Assembly (NCBI GenBank): GCA_015492395.1
Contig: WGFD01000118.1
Coordinates: forward strand, 1 to 13,193
Reading direction: 5' to 3'
DNA from: Deltaproteobacteria bacterium
Lineage (GTDB): Bacteria; Desulfobacterota; GWC2-55-46; S146-70
Length of the DNA stretch: 13,193 nt
This document shows, in pieces, positions 1-6,743 of this stretch. Under the pieces are notes generated by a model. It was given only the letters and a program-made list of their open reading frames with translations. It had not been told where the DNA came from and ran no database searches. Made by a program: the position numbers and the translations under genes. Every line of letters starts with the position of its first letter. Positions within the stretch are counted from its first letter, which is position 1.

Positions 1-22
1 CTTACAGCCATTGAAAATGTGA

Positions 23-52
23 GAAAAAGAAAAATCGCACTTTTTCTTTTTC
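23..52. repeat. Perfect A/T-rich inverted repeat (12-bp stem)
   Basis: GAAAAAGAAAAA at 23-34 is exactly complementary to TTTTTCTTTTTC at 41-52, with a 6-nt loop TCGCAC. It lies two bases upstream of a second perfect inverted repeat. The T-rich 3' arm could act as an intrinsic terminator for a gene left of the window, but the stem has almost no G/C, so this is a weak call. What lies upstream is not visible. Confidence 0.6.
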
Positions 53-54
53 GT

Positions 55-86
55 CTCTGAATAATTCAGGGATGAATTATTCAGAG
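55..86. repeat. Perfect inverted repeat (13-bp stem)
   Basis: CTCTGAATAATTC at 55-67 pairs exactly with GAATTATTCAGAG at 74-86 around a 6-nt loop AGGGAT. No T-run follows, so it is not a standard Rho-independent terminator on the plus strand. Together with the repeat at 23-52 it forms a tandem of two hairpins at the left end of the window. Function is unknown. Confidence 0.6.
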
Positions 87-110
87 GTTCCTTAAGATGG
101 CATGACCAGC

Positions 111-159
111 CGGCGCCTGTCTGCCGTGGCGCCGCACATGTCCGCCAGGATTGACAGGC
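111..159 (+). other. GC-rich segment with two mutually exclusive stems
   Basis: CGGCGCC at 111-117 pairs perfectly with GGCGCCG at 128-134. GCCTGTC at 115-121 pairs perfectly with GACAGGC at 153-159. Both stems use bases 115-117, so only one can form at a time. The segment is upstream of the promoter proposed for the DUF507 genes, so it would only be part of their mRNA if transcription starts further left. I see no convincing gene in 1-252. Confidence 0.35.
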
Positions 160-210
160 AGGCACTCCCCGCAGCCTCAAGAGGGAGCTTCGACAGTGCT
201 CTACATACCA

Positions 211-240
211 TTGACCTTGAAAGTGGATTGTGGTTATGCT
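211..240 (+). promoter_or_regulatory. Candidate sigma70 promoter for the DUF507 genes
   Basis: TTGACC (211-216) and TATGCT (235-240) are separated by 18 nt. Transcription would start near 247, only a few bases before the ATG at 253, so the mRNA would be nearly leaderless. This agrees with the absence of a Shine-Dalgarno sequence before that ATG. Confidence 0.4.
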
Positions 241-252
241 ATCTTGTAACCC

Positions 253-534
253 ATGAGACTTTCAAAGGAGCAGGTGGACAAGATATCCGGCAAGATACTG
301 GAGACCCTAAAGGCGAAGGAACTCCTGGTCTTCAAGGTTGACGAGTCCACTGTCCTTTCCAGGATCCAGGAAACGTTTCTGAAGGACATCCAGGCCGAGG
401 ATGATCTCGATAGGGAAGTGGAGAATATCCTGAAGTCACATACCAGCGAGATAGACAGCGGTCAGGTCGATTACAGAAGGATGTTCAATCTCATAAAGTC
501 CAAACTTGTGCGGGAAAGGGGGATGGTTATTTGA
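253..534 (+). CDS. DUF507 family protein, first copy
   Basis: A 93-aa protein beginning MRLSKEQVDKISGKIL, the N-terminal pattern of DUF507, a small, mostly helical and highly charged family found in Aquificota, Deltaproteobacteria and Nitrospirota. Its biochemical role is not known to me. No signal peptide or membrane segment is visible. The ATG at 253 is chosen because the conserved MRLS starts there and the paralogue downstream starts the same way, although no Shine-Dalgarno precedes it. The stop TGA overlaps the TTG start of the second DUF507 gene, so the two are almost certainly translated together. Family assignment is by recognition of the sequence pattern; function is left open. Confidence 0.85.
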   Translation: MRLSKEQVDKISGKILETLKAKELLVFKVDESTVLSRIQETFLKDIQAEDDLDREVENILKSHTSEIDSGQVDYRRMFNLIKSKLVRERGMVI

Positions 535-803
535 GGCTTTCCGAAGACCGTATTTCCCATATATCCCACCTTATAGTAGACAGAATATGGAAGGACGACC
601 TGGTGGACTTTGTCGATGAAAACCTGGTCCTGAGAGAGGTAAAGGATGTTATCACGAAGTATCTGAGGATAGAGGAAGAGGCCGACGAGTCTGCGAGGAA
701 GAAGATCAGGTCGCAGTCGAGATACATCCCTGAAGGCAGCAGAGAGTGGGAAGTGTTGTACGCCAAGTACTATCAAGAGGAACTGGATAAGAAAAAGTTT
801 TAG
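531..803 (+). CDS. DUF507 family protein, second copy
   Basis: A 90-aa paralogue of the preceding protein, beginning MRLSEDRISHISHLIVDRIW when the TTG at 531 is read as initiator Met. The TTG shares bases with the TGA stop of the upstream gene (TTGA at 531-534), a coupling arrangement. The body is acidic and helical (EEEADESARKKIRSQ), and it ends in a lysine-rich tail. The likeness between the two N-termini (MRLSKEQV and MRLSEDRI) supports both starts. Tandem DUF507 pairs suggest a heterodimer or an old duplication, which is inference. No known function. Confidence 0.83.
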   Translation: MRLSEDRISHISHLIVDRIWKDDLVDFVDENLVLREVKDVITKYLRIEEEADESARKKIRSQSRYIPEGSREWEVLYAKYYQEELDKKKF

Positions 804-969
804 CCGATAAGACCGACTAGCAACCGCCGTTCCGATATCCTGTACACAACGCCATAAATATATGCGCATACGGAGTGTCATAACGAAGCAGTCCAAGGCG
901 TGACGGCCCTGGGAGCAGCGAGGGTATGCACGGTTACGATGCCCCGTATAGAACCTTCCGTAAGATAAC
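804..969. other. Intergenic region between DUF507 and DUF445 genes
   Basis: There is no credible gene in these 166 nt. It holds a perfect 10-bp palindrome TATGCGCATA at 861-870, and ATACGG (868-873) can pair with CCGTAT (944-949). CCCT (907-910) can pair with AGGG (921-924) between them. No clear sigma70 promoter or T-tract terminator is visible, so co-transcription of the flanking genes remains possible. Confidence 0.4.
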
Positions 970-1578
970 TTGTCGATATATCATATGATAATAATCCCCC
1001 CTGTTGCGGGGGCCGTCATCGGATGGCTGACCAACTATGTAGCAATCAAGATGCTATTCAGGCCCCGCAAGACCATAGAGGTGTTGGGTGTAAGGATCCA
1101 GGGGTTGATACCGAAACGGAGAAAGGCGATCGCCAGGGCGATTGCCTCCGCAATAGAGAGACAGTTGCTCTCCGTTCGTGACCTTGCGGGAATACTCGAG
1201 GGTATAGATATGGAAAGCGAGATAGAGAGAACTGTGGCTGAGGTCATAGAACACAGGTTCAAGACCGGCAGGATCAAGAATATTCCCGTGGTCGGTCTGT
1301 TGACGGATAACTTCTCATACCATATCAAATACTACATAACCAGGGAACTGCTGAAACACTTCGACAGAAAGAAAGGCGACATCGTCAACAGATTCAAGGA
1401 GAATGTCGATATAGGTAGGATGGTGACCTCAAAGATCGATGACCTGGATATCAGGGGACTGGAGACCCTCTTGACCGATATCATAGCCACCGAACTGAGG
1501 CACATAGAATGGATCGGTGGTATCATGGGATTTATTATTGGCCTCTTTCAGGTACTCTTGATACACATACTGAGATGA
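970..1578 (+). CDS. DUF445 family membrane protein
   Basis: A 202-aa protein with hydrophobic ends. Residues about 6-24 (IIIPPVAGAVIGWLTNYVA) carry the family signature G.V.IGW.TN..AIKMLF.P, followed by a helical cytoplasmic or periplasmic body. A second membrane helix lies near residues 182-201 (WIGGIMGFIIGLFQVLLIHI). Many DUF445 members are about twice this length; compact versions near 200 aa are also usual. Function is unknown, and roles linked to the envelope are only a guess from topology. The longest start is TTG 970 and the alternative is ATG 985; neither has a good Shine-Dalgarno, so the start is uncertain by five residues. Its TGA stop overlaps the thiD ATG (ATGA at 1575-1578). Confidence 0.83.
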   Translation: MSIYHMIIIPPVAGAVIGWLTNYVAIKMLFRPRKTIEVLGVRIQGLIPKRRKAIARAIASAIERQLLSVRDLAGILEGIDMESEIERTVAEVIEHRFKTGRIKNIPVVGLLTDNFSYHIKYYITRELLKHFDRKKGDIVNRFKENVDIGRMVTSKIDDLDIRGLETLLTDIIATELRHIEWIGGIMGFIIGLFQVLLIHILR

Positions 1579-2375
1579 AGCATGTGATTACCATAGCCGG
1601 TTCCGATCCTTCCGGCGGTGCGGGCATACAGGCGGACCTTCGGACTATGCACTCATTCGGCATGAACGGACTGTCGGCGGTAACGGCTGTGACCGCGCAA
1701 GGTAAAGACGGGGTGGAGGGAGTATATGTTGTGCCGGCCGGCTTCGTGATAAAGCAGATAAGTGTGCTGCTGGCCTCTTATACCATAGATGCCGCCAAGA
1801 TAGGGATGCTCTTCAGTGAGGACACCGTCTCCGCATTGGTTAATCTCCTTGGGAAGGGGAGTTTGAAGAATGTGGTACTGGACCCCGTGATGGTCTCCAG
1901 CAGCGGTTCCGCCCTTCTGGAGGATGGGGGTCTGGAGGCGCTGAAAGAACTGATTTCCGTGGTATCGGTTGTTACTCCTAATATGCATGAGGCGTCCGTA
2001 CTTGCAGGGATGGATGTGAAAGGGGAAGAGGATATGGAGCTGGCCGCAATGCGGATCAGTACACTGGGGCCGGCATACGTACTTGTGAAGGGCGGGCACC
2101 TGGAGGGAAAGGCCGTTGATATCTTATATGATGGAGTGAGATTCACTAGATTTGAGTCAGAGAGGATAGAGAGGACGCTGCATGGCACCGGATGCATACT
2201 ATCGTCGGCCATAGCCTCATGCCTTGCGAAGGGTGAGAGTTGTGAAGGGGCTGTCAAGAAGGCCAAAGATTATGTTGCCGCCAGGATCGCAGGGTATGCC
2301 GACACAGCGTCAGAACCGGCGCAGGCAGTGGGATCAGATCCCCAAATCGGGTTTCGGGCAAGGAATCAGAGTTGA
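1575..2375 (+). CDS. thiD: Hydroxymethylpyrimidine/phosphomethylpyrimidine kinase ThiD
   Basis: A 266-aa ribokinase-fold enzyme that phosphorylates HMP and then HMP-phosphate to HMP-PP for thiamine diphosphate synthesis, in the cytoplasm. Diagnostic motifs are AGSDPSGGAGIQADL at the N-terminus (substrate binding), VLDPVMVSSSG in the middle, TPNMHEA, VLVKGGH, and HGTGC near the C-terminal end (the ATP/anion-hole motif with its catalytic Cys). The frame is open from 1509, but the ATG at 1575 is the correct start: it aligns with the family N-terminus (MKHVITIAGSDPSGG) and overlaps the DUF445 stop by 4 nt. The C-terminal tail of about 20 residues (SEPAQAVGSDPQIGF) is unconserved. No other thiamine gene is in the window, and no TPP riboswitch signature precedes it. 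Confidence 0.93.
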   Translation: MKHVITIAGSDPSGGAGIQADLRTMHSFGMNGLSAVTAVTAQGKDGVEGVYVVPAGFVIKQISVLLASYTIDAAKIGMLFSEDTVSALVNLLGKGSLKNVVLDPVMVSSSGSALLEDGGLEALKELISVVSVVTPNMHEASVLAGMDVKGEEDMELAAMRISTLGPAYVLVKGGHLEGKAVDILYDGVRFTRFESERIERTLHGTGCILSSAIASCLAKGESCEGAVKKAKDYVAARIAGYADTASEPAQAVGSDPQIGFRARNQS

Positions 2376-2400
2376 CACCATAGCATACTTTCAGTATGAT
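2372..2400 (+). promoter_or_regulatory. Near-consensus sigma70 promoter for citrate synthase
   Basis: TTGACA at 2372-2377 (6/6) and TATGAT at 2395-2400 (5/6) are separated by exactly 17 nt. The -35 box includes the TGA stop codon of thiD. A short inverted repeat, CATAC (2384-2388) and GTATG (2394-2398), overlaps the -10 and could be an operator half-site pair. Transcription should start near 2407, giving an untranslated leader of about 105 nt. Confidence 0.7.
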
Positions 2401-2415
2401 TCCATGTGTTTAGCC

Positions 2416-2482
2416 TTATAGATTATAGATCACTGCCTGAAGTTTCCCGCAGTAAGCTGCAAGGGATGCACTCACCGTGCAT
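2416..2482 (+). promoter_or_regulatory. Structured leader of citrate synthase
   Basis: The leader contains a direct repeat TTATAGA at 2416-2422 and 2423-2429. A small hairpin GCAG/CTGC follows (2449-2452 with 2457-2460), then a perfect hairpin ATGCAC-TCACC-GTGCAT at 2466-2482. The last hairpin ends 19 nt before the Shine-Dalgarno at 2502. These could be protein-binding or RNA control sites; no known riboswitch is recognised. Confidence 0.3.
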
Positions 2483-2501
2483 TCACAATCAAAGACCATA
2501 T

Positions 2502-2508
2502 GGAGGGG
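2502..2508 (+). promoter_or_regulatory. Ribosome binding site selecting the citrate synthase start
   Basis: GGAGGGG sits 3 to 9 nt upstream of the ATG at 2512. It lies inside the codons that would be translated from the in-frame ATG at 2500, which has no Shine-Dalgarno of its own. The start at 2512 is therefore preferred. Confidence 0.6.
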
Positions 2509-2511
2509 TAT

Positions 2512-3660
2512 ATGGAAGAGAGGGTGATGGATGTGGTGCCTGGGCTGGCCGGGATACCGGCGGCGGAATCCGCAATAAGCTTCATAGACGGTAAGAACGG
2601 TATACTCGAATACAGGGGCATACCTATCAACGAGCTCGCGGAGAAGAGCAGCTTCCTGGAGACCAGTTATCTGCTCCTCTACGACAAGCTGCCGACCGTT
2701 GATGAGTACGATAGATTCACCCGGGATATAACCTACCACACGAGGTTGAAGCTCAAGATCCTGAGGATGATGGAGTACCTCCCGGAGAACGGCCATCCGA
2801 TGGATTACCTTCAGTCCGTGACCTCTGCCATGGGCATGTACTACCCGGCGCGGGATACCCTTGATGAAGAGGTGAGATACTGGTCCATCATAAGGCTTAT
2901 CGCGAAGATGCCGACGATAGTAGCGGCCTGCCACAGACTGCGCCATGGTGATGAGCCCATTAAGCCCGATAATGCTCTCTCCTTTGCCGAGAACTTCTAC
3001 TATATGCTCTTCGAGAAGACACCTGACAAGACTACGGGGAGGCTGCTGGACGTGATGTTCATGCTCCATGCCGATCATACCATGAACGCCTCGACATTCA
3101 GCGCCCGTGTTGTCGGATCTACACTGGCGGATCCGTACACCGTAGTGTCCGCCGCTATCGGCACATTGAGTGGTCCGCTCCACGGAGGCGCCAACGAGGC
3201 GGTCATCCGTATGTTCGAGGAGATAGGTTCCAAGGATAAGGTGAGGGGGTATATAGAGGAGAAGCTCGAAAAGAAGGAGAAGATCATGGGGGTGGGGCAC
3301 AGGGTGTATAAGACGAAGGACCCGCGTGCCATAATCCTCCAGAGTTATGCTCACCGGATCTTCAAAGAAGGCAGCTCCGACATGAAGTTGCTGGAGATCG
3401 CGGAAGAGGTCGAGACGATCGTCAATGAAAAGCTTGCACATAAGGGCCTCTACCCTAACGTAGACTTTTATTCAGGAGTTATCTTTCACGCCCTGGGGAT
3501 TCCACAGGACCTCTTCACGCCGATATTCGCGATGGCGAGGGTCTCTGGCTGGCTGGCGCACTGGTTGGAGCAGTTGAAGATGAACCGGATATACCGGCCG
3601 GACCAGAAGTATGTGGGCTTGAGGGAGCAGAGCTATATTCCGATAGAAGAGAGAAAGTAG
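2512..3660 (+). CDS. gltA: Citrate synthase (type II-like, about 380 aa)
   Basis: A 382-aa enzyme condensing oxaloacetate and acetyl-CoA to citrate, entering the TCA cycle or glutamate synthesis. Catalytic residues are in place: H224 in GPLHGGANEA, H263 in GHRVYKTKDPRA and D318 in PNVDFYSG. The HADHTMNASTF motif (H186, H189) and the substrate arginines near MARVSGW and IYRP are also present. Length matches the short bacterial/archaeal citrate synthases that also include methylcitrate synthases, so propionyl-CoA use cannot be excluded, but no prp genes are nearby. An in-frame ATG at 2500 would add MEGY; the Shine-Dalgarno favours 2512. The gene has its own strong promoter, and the pyrophosphatase follows after 30 nt, probably in the same transcript. 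Confidence 0.95.
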   Translation: MEERVMDVVPGLAGIPAAESAISFIDGKNGILEYRGIPINELAEKSSFLETSYLLLYDKLPTVDEYDRFTRDITYHTRLKLKILRMMEYLPENGHPMDYLQSVTSAMGMYYPARDTLDEEVRYWSIIRLIAKMPTIVAACHRLRHGDEPIKPDNALSFAENFYYMLFEKTPDKTTGRLLDVMFMLHADHTMNASTFSARVVGSTLADPYTVVSAAIGTLSGPLHGGANEAVIRMFEEIGSKDKVRGYIEEKLEKKEKIMGVGHRVYKTKDPRAIILQSYAHRIFKEGSSDMKLLEIAEEVETIVNEKLAHKGLYPNVDFYSGVIFHALGIPQDLFTPIFAMARVSGWLAHWLEQLKMNRIYRPDQKYVGLREQSYIPIEERK

Positions 3661-3679
3661 CGGGCAGAGGTATAACTTT

Positions 3680-3688
3680 ATGATATAA
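3680..3688 (+). other. Minimal upstream ORF (ATG-ATA-TAA)
   Basis: A three-codon frame with GAGG at 3667-3670 placed 9 nt ahead ends two bases before the ATG at 3691. The main gene has no Shine-Dalgarno at proper distance, so ribosomes might load here and restart downstream. This is visible in sequence; the regulatory meaning is inference. Confidence 0.25.
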
Positions 3689-3690
3689 AT

Positions 3691-5346
3691 ATGCCGGACG
3701 ATACGAAAGTAATAGTAATAGGTCATAAAAACCCGGATACGGACTCGATCTGTTCCGCCATTGCCTATGCCGCGCTTAAGGATAGGATAGGGATAAAGGG
3801 CGTAATGGCGGCAAGGGCCGGCAATGTAAATCCACAGACCGATTTTGTGCTGAAGTACTTTGGTTACGCACCCCCGGCCTACCTCGCCAATGTATATCCG
3901 AAGGTACGTGATATAATGACGGCGAATGTCTCTCATGTGAACAGGAAGACACCTCTCTCTTCCGCCATGGATACCATAAGGAAGGAGAATCTCAGATCCA
4001 TACCTGTCACTGACGACGGCAGGCCGGTGGGAATACTGGGCATGGCCGATATGGCGGAGAGAATAATAGCCAATGTACATCCGGGGGAGTCCCGGAAGGT
4101 CTATACATCCATAAGCAACGTCATCTCCTCCCTTAAAGCGAGACCTGTCGTGGTGTTCGAGGGTGATGAGGAGTTCAATGCTTCGATATTCGTGGGCGCC
4201 ATGGCGGAGGACAGTTTCCTGAATGTGATAAGCGGCGAGTCGCCTGACAGGTCGATCGTTATCGTGGGGGACCGGGAGTCGATACAGCAGGCATGTATAA
4301 AGGTAGGCGTAAGGCTTATGATAGTAACGGGCAATCTCGATATTCCACATGAGATCGCAGACCTGGCGCGTGAAACGGGGGTGAGCATACTTCTTTCACC
4401 ATACGACTCTGCGACAACGGCGTGGCTGATCAAGTTGAGCCTCCCTTCGGAGCGTCTCTGTCATGGCTTCTTCAGCGCGACCGAAGGAGACCTCGTAAAG
4501 ACGGTAAAGCAGACGATGATGCAGAACAGGGAGAAGATATGCATGGTGGTAGGCGAGGATGAGAAGCTCTGTGGGATTGTCACCGCCAGCGATCTCTTGA
4601 AGACTGCGCCCATAAAACTCATTCTGGTGGACCACAACGAACTTTCCCAGGCAGTGGATGGTGCTGAGGAAGTGGACATCATAGAGGTGGTAGATCACCA
4701 CAAGCTTGGCAACTTCCACACGGCAAGCCCTATCACCTTCATAAACGAGCCGGTTGGAAGCACCTCTACTCTTGTTGCCGGCAGATACCTCCAGGAAGGT
4801 GTGGAGATGGACAAGGGTATAGCCGGACTCTTGGCAAGTGGCATCATATCCGATACCGTAATGCTCAAGTCGCCCACTTCCACCGATAAGGACAGGGTTA
4901 TGCTGCATAGACTCGCGGATACCGCGGGTCTGGATATCGAAAGTTATGCGAAGGAGTTGTTCGCTACAGGTTCGGTGCTGAAGAACAGGAGGCCGGAAGA
5001 GATAATAAAGGCAGATTTTAAGGTATACGAGGTCAATGGCAAGAAGTTCGGCGTAGGTCAGGTTGAGGTCGTAGGTTTTCTCGACTTCTATGAGGTTCAG
5101 GCGGATATAGAGGCCGCCCTGGAGGTGATAAAGAAGCGGGAAGGGTTTAACCTGGTAGGGTTACTGGTGACCGACATATCTTACGGTACCAGTATAATGG
5201 ACCTTATGGCCGATGAAGAAGTTCTCCGCACACTCGGCTACCCTTCGATAAAGAAAAACCTCTATGAGCTGAAGGGTGTTATATCCAGAAAGAAGCAGGT
5301 AGTACCTCACCTGTACAAGGTGTTTACGACGCTCTACGGCAGCTGA
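3691..5346 (+). CDS. ppaC: Mn-dependent family II inorganic pyrophosphatase with CBS and DRTGG domains
   Basis: A 551-aa cytoplasmic enzyme that hydrolyses pyrophosphate to phosphate. The DHH catalytic domain is split. Its first part has GHKNPDTDS (residues 11-19, metal ligands H12, D16, D18). A regulatory insert follows: CBS1 (about 72-126, KVRDIMT to GMADMAERI), a DRTGG domain (about 138-250) and CBS2 (about 255-304). The DHH domain resumes with DHNE (314-317) and DHHKLG (335-340). A DHHA2 substrate domain ends with SRKKQ (532-536). In characterised CBS-PPases the insert binds adenine nucleotides, AMP/ADP inhibiting and ATP or Ap4A activating, so activity should follow cellular energy charge. 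The gene sits 30 nt behind citrate synthase and is likely co-transcribed. The DRTGG domain marks it as the longer, clostridial-like type. Confidence 0.93.
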   Translation: MPDDTKVIVIGHKNPDTDSICSAIAYAALKDRIGIKGVMAARAGNVNPQTDFVLKYFGYAPPAYLANVYPKVRDIMTANVSHVNRKTPLSSAMDTIRKENLRSIPVTDDGRPVGILGMADMAERIIANVHPGESRKVYTSISNVISSLKARPVVVFEGDEEFNASIFVGAMAEDSFLNVISGESPDRSIVIVGDRESIQQACIKVGVRLMIVTGNLDIPHEIADLARETGVSILLSPYDSATTAWLIKLSLPSERLCHGFFSATEGDLVKTVKQTMMQNREKICMVVGEDEKLCGIVTASDLLKTAPIKLILVDHNELSQAVDGAEEVDIIEVVDHHKLGNFHTASPITFINEPVGSTSTLVAGRYLQEGVEMDKGIAGLLASGIISDTVMLKSPTSTDKDRVMLHRLADTAGLDIESYAKELFATGSVLKNRRPEEIIKADFKVYEVNGKKFGVGQVEVVGFLDFYEVQADIEAALEVIKKREGFNLVGLLVTDISYGTSIMDLMADEEVLRTLGYPSIKKNLYELKGVISRKKQVVPHLYKVFTTLYGS

Positions 5347-5355
5347 TGCGCTGCC
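5338..5355. terminator. GC-rich hairpin at the convergent gene junction
   Basis: GGCAGC (5338-5343) pairs with GCTGCC (5350-5355) around TGATGC. The TGA stop of the pyrophosphatase gene lies in the loop. The rlpA stop on the other strand begins six bases further right. No T-tract follows on either strand, so it may only pause or protect ends; a bidirectional terminator role is tentative. Confidence 0.35.
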
Positions 5356-5360
5356 CGCTG

Positions 5361-6101
5361 TCACTTTGTGGCTACTACGAATGGTGAGTCGAAACCCTGG
5401 CTTTCGAAATCACTCCGCGCCTTTTCCGCCTCGTCGATTGTGGAATACCTTCCAACCCTGACCCTGTAGAAGACTCCCCCGCCGTTATTGTAAGTTTCTA
5501 TGGCGGTATCCTTGTTGATCTTGCTGAGCTCCTCTTTCAGGTTCAAGGCGTTTTCCTGTACCCTGAATGCCCCTACCTGGACGGTGAAACTTCCTTTGCT
5601 GTAGTCCGCCTTTACATATGAAACGCCCTTCTTTATCCCCAGCGCCTCGATTCTTACCATCGCCACACCTTCCCCTACAATGTCGAGCTCTTTGGCAGCG
5701 CTGTAAGAAAGGTCTATTATTCTGCCTTTAACGAATGGACCTCTATCGTTTATACGCACTACCGCACTCTTGTCTTTATCCAGGCGCGTGACCTTCACGT
5801 AAGTACCCAGTGGCAGAGTCTTGTGTGCCGCCGTCATTCCGTACATATCGTATACCTCCCCGTTAGAGGTCATCTTCCCGTGAAAGTCCTTTCCATACCA
5901 GGAGGCCATCCCGGTCTTCACATAGCCGTCAGCGGAGCCTAACGGAACATACCATTTACCATAAACCTTATATGGCCGCTGTGTCGGCGCCTTGCCGGCG
6001 GAGTCCACCGGTTTGGAAAGCCTTGTCCCGCAACCTGTAAAGGTAATGAGTATTCCGATAGATACGGCGGATAGGGTATAAAAAAGAGTCCTGCGAAGCA
6101 T
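5361..6101 (-). CDS. rlpA: RlpA-like septal lytic transglycosylase lipoprotein with SPOR domain
   Basis: A 246-aa envelope lipoprotein. An N-terminal signal ([20 protein letters not shown]) ends in the lipobox FTGC with C24 as lipidation site. A double-psi beta-barrel follows with the family motifs GMASWYG (64-70), [10 protein letters not shown] (73-82), TAAHKTLP (90-97) and RINDRGPF (116-123). E82, H93 and D119 match the catalytic residues by motif and spacing. A C-terminal SPOR domain (about 170-246, FTVQVGAFR to FVVATK) binds denuded septal glycan. RlpA cleaves glycan strands lacking stem peptides and helps daughter-cell separation. ATG 6101 is chosen over GTG 6116 because GGGGGAG lies just before it and it gives a normal signal peptide. 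It is the last gene of the minus-strand run. Confidence 0.93.
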   Translation of the reverse strand: MLRRTLFYTLSAVSIGILITFTGCGTRLSKPVDSAGKAPTQRPYKVYGKWYVPLGSADGYVKTGMASWYGKDFHGKMTSNGEVYDMYGMTAAHKTLPLGTYVKVTRLDKDKSAVVRINDRGPFVKGRIIDLSYSAAKELDIVGEGVAMVRIEALGIKKGVSYVKADYSKGSFTVQVGAFRVQENALNLKEELSKINKDTAIETYNNGGGVFYRVRVGRYSTIDEAEKARSDFESQGFDSPFVVATK

Positions 6102-6107
6102 ATCAAA

Positions 6108-6114
6108 CTCCCCC
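6108..6114 (-). promoter_or_regulatory. Ribosome binding site selecting the rlpA start
   Basis: On the minus strand GGGGGAG lies 6 nt before the ATG at 6101. The upstream in-frame GTG at 6116 immediately follows the coaE stop and has no Shine-Dalgarno of its own. Confidence 0.6.
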
Positions 6115-6116
6115 AC

Positions 6117-6743
6117 TCAGTTGAGATTTGAAGTGGCTATTTCCTTTAACGTGCCGTATACCTCTTCGATCTTCATCTTGGTCTCTTCGATACTGCCGCT
6201 GTTGTCTATTACGATGTCGGCATACTTGAGCCTTTCCTTCCTCGGCATCTGTGCCTTCATCCGTGACCTCACCTCATCCTCTGTAAGTCCCTTTCCCATT
6301 GCCCTCTCCATCTGTATATCCTCCGGTACATCGACCACTATCACACGGTCCACCACCCGGTAGTTGCCGCTTTCGATGAGGAGCGCCGCGTTGATTACTA
6401 TAACGGCCAGCGGATCCGCCGACCGTATCTCTTCCACTTGCCTCTTTTCCTCTTCTATTATACGCGGATGAGTAATGGTGTTCAGACGGTTTAGCCGTTC
6501 CTGGTCCGGGAATACGAGAGCGGCCAAGCGCCTCCTGTTTATTCGCCCCCCGGCATCCAGGATATCTTTTCCGAATGTCTCTACTACATCCTCATATGCG
6601 GGCAGCCCCGGTTCGAGAAGGGCCCTTGCTATCTCATCTGCGTCTATTACGCGGGCGCCCAATCCTCTAAGGATCCCGGGTACAAGGTCCTTTCCGGAGG
6701 CTATTCCTCCCGTCAACCCGACCACCAGCCAATGCCACCTCAC
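6117..6743 (-). CDS. coaE: Dephospho-CoA kinase CoaE with altered P-loop
   Basis: A 208-aa P-loop kinase for the last step of coenzyme A synthesis, dephospho-CoA plus ATP to CoA. Family marks are GLTGGIASGK (9-18), VIDADEIAR (32-40, with the catalytic-type Asp), THPRI (91-95), KAQ and ADIVIDN (175-181). Two departures stand out. The P-loop Ser/Thr after Lys is Asp (D19, codon GAC), which would alter Mg-ATP binding. The usual PLLFE motif reads AALLIE (119-124), and the lid lacks a typical RDG-like arginine (AMGKGLTEDE). It may be a divergent but working enzyme or a degenerating copy. GTG start; GTGA overlaps the pgeF stop, which supports the start and coupled translation. Confidence 0.87.
   Translation of the reverse strand: MRWHWLVVGLTGGIASGKDLVPGILRGLGARVIDADEIARALLEPGLPAYEDVVETFGKDILDAGGRINRRRLAALVFPDQERLNRLNTITHPRIIEEEKRQVEEIRSADPLAVIVINAALLIESGNYRVVDRVIVVDVPEDIQMERAMGKGLTEDEVRSRMKAQMPRKERLKYADIVIDNSGSIEETKMKIEEVYGTLKEIATSNLN

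Noticed and set aside
102..341. Plus-strand 79-codon open frame before and into the first DUF507 gene
   Set aside because: It overlaps the DUF507 start in another frame, lacks a ribosome site and has unstructured composition.
895..945. Possible bacterial SRP RNA (GGGAGCAGCGAGGG looks a little like the core)
   Set aside because: The conserved GGTCAGG...GGAAGGAAGCAGCC core and tetraloop are not present.
1509..1574. Upstream extension of ThiD by 22 residues
   Set aside because: The added residues lie within the DUF445 gene and precede the conserved N-terminus; ATG 1575 fits the family and the ATGA overlap.
2416..3441. Long minus-strand open frame (341 codons) opposite citrate synthase
   Set aside because: It is antisense to a clear enzyme with intact catalytic residues; the His/Leu/Arg-rich product is a codon-bias shadow.
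3472..4350. Minus-strand open frame (292 codons) opposite citrate synthase and pyrophosphatase
   Set aside because: It spans the junction of two real genes in antisense and shows no recognisable domain.
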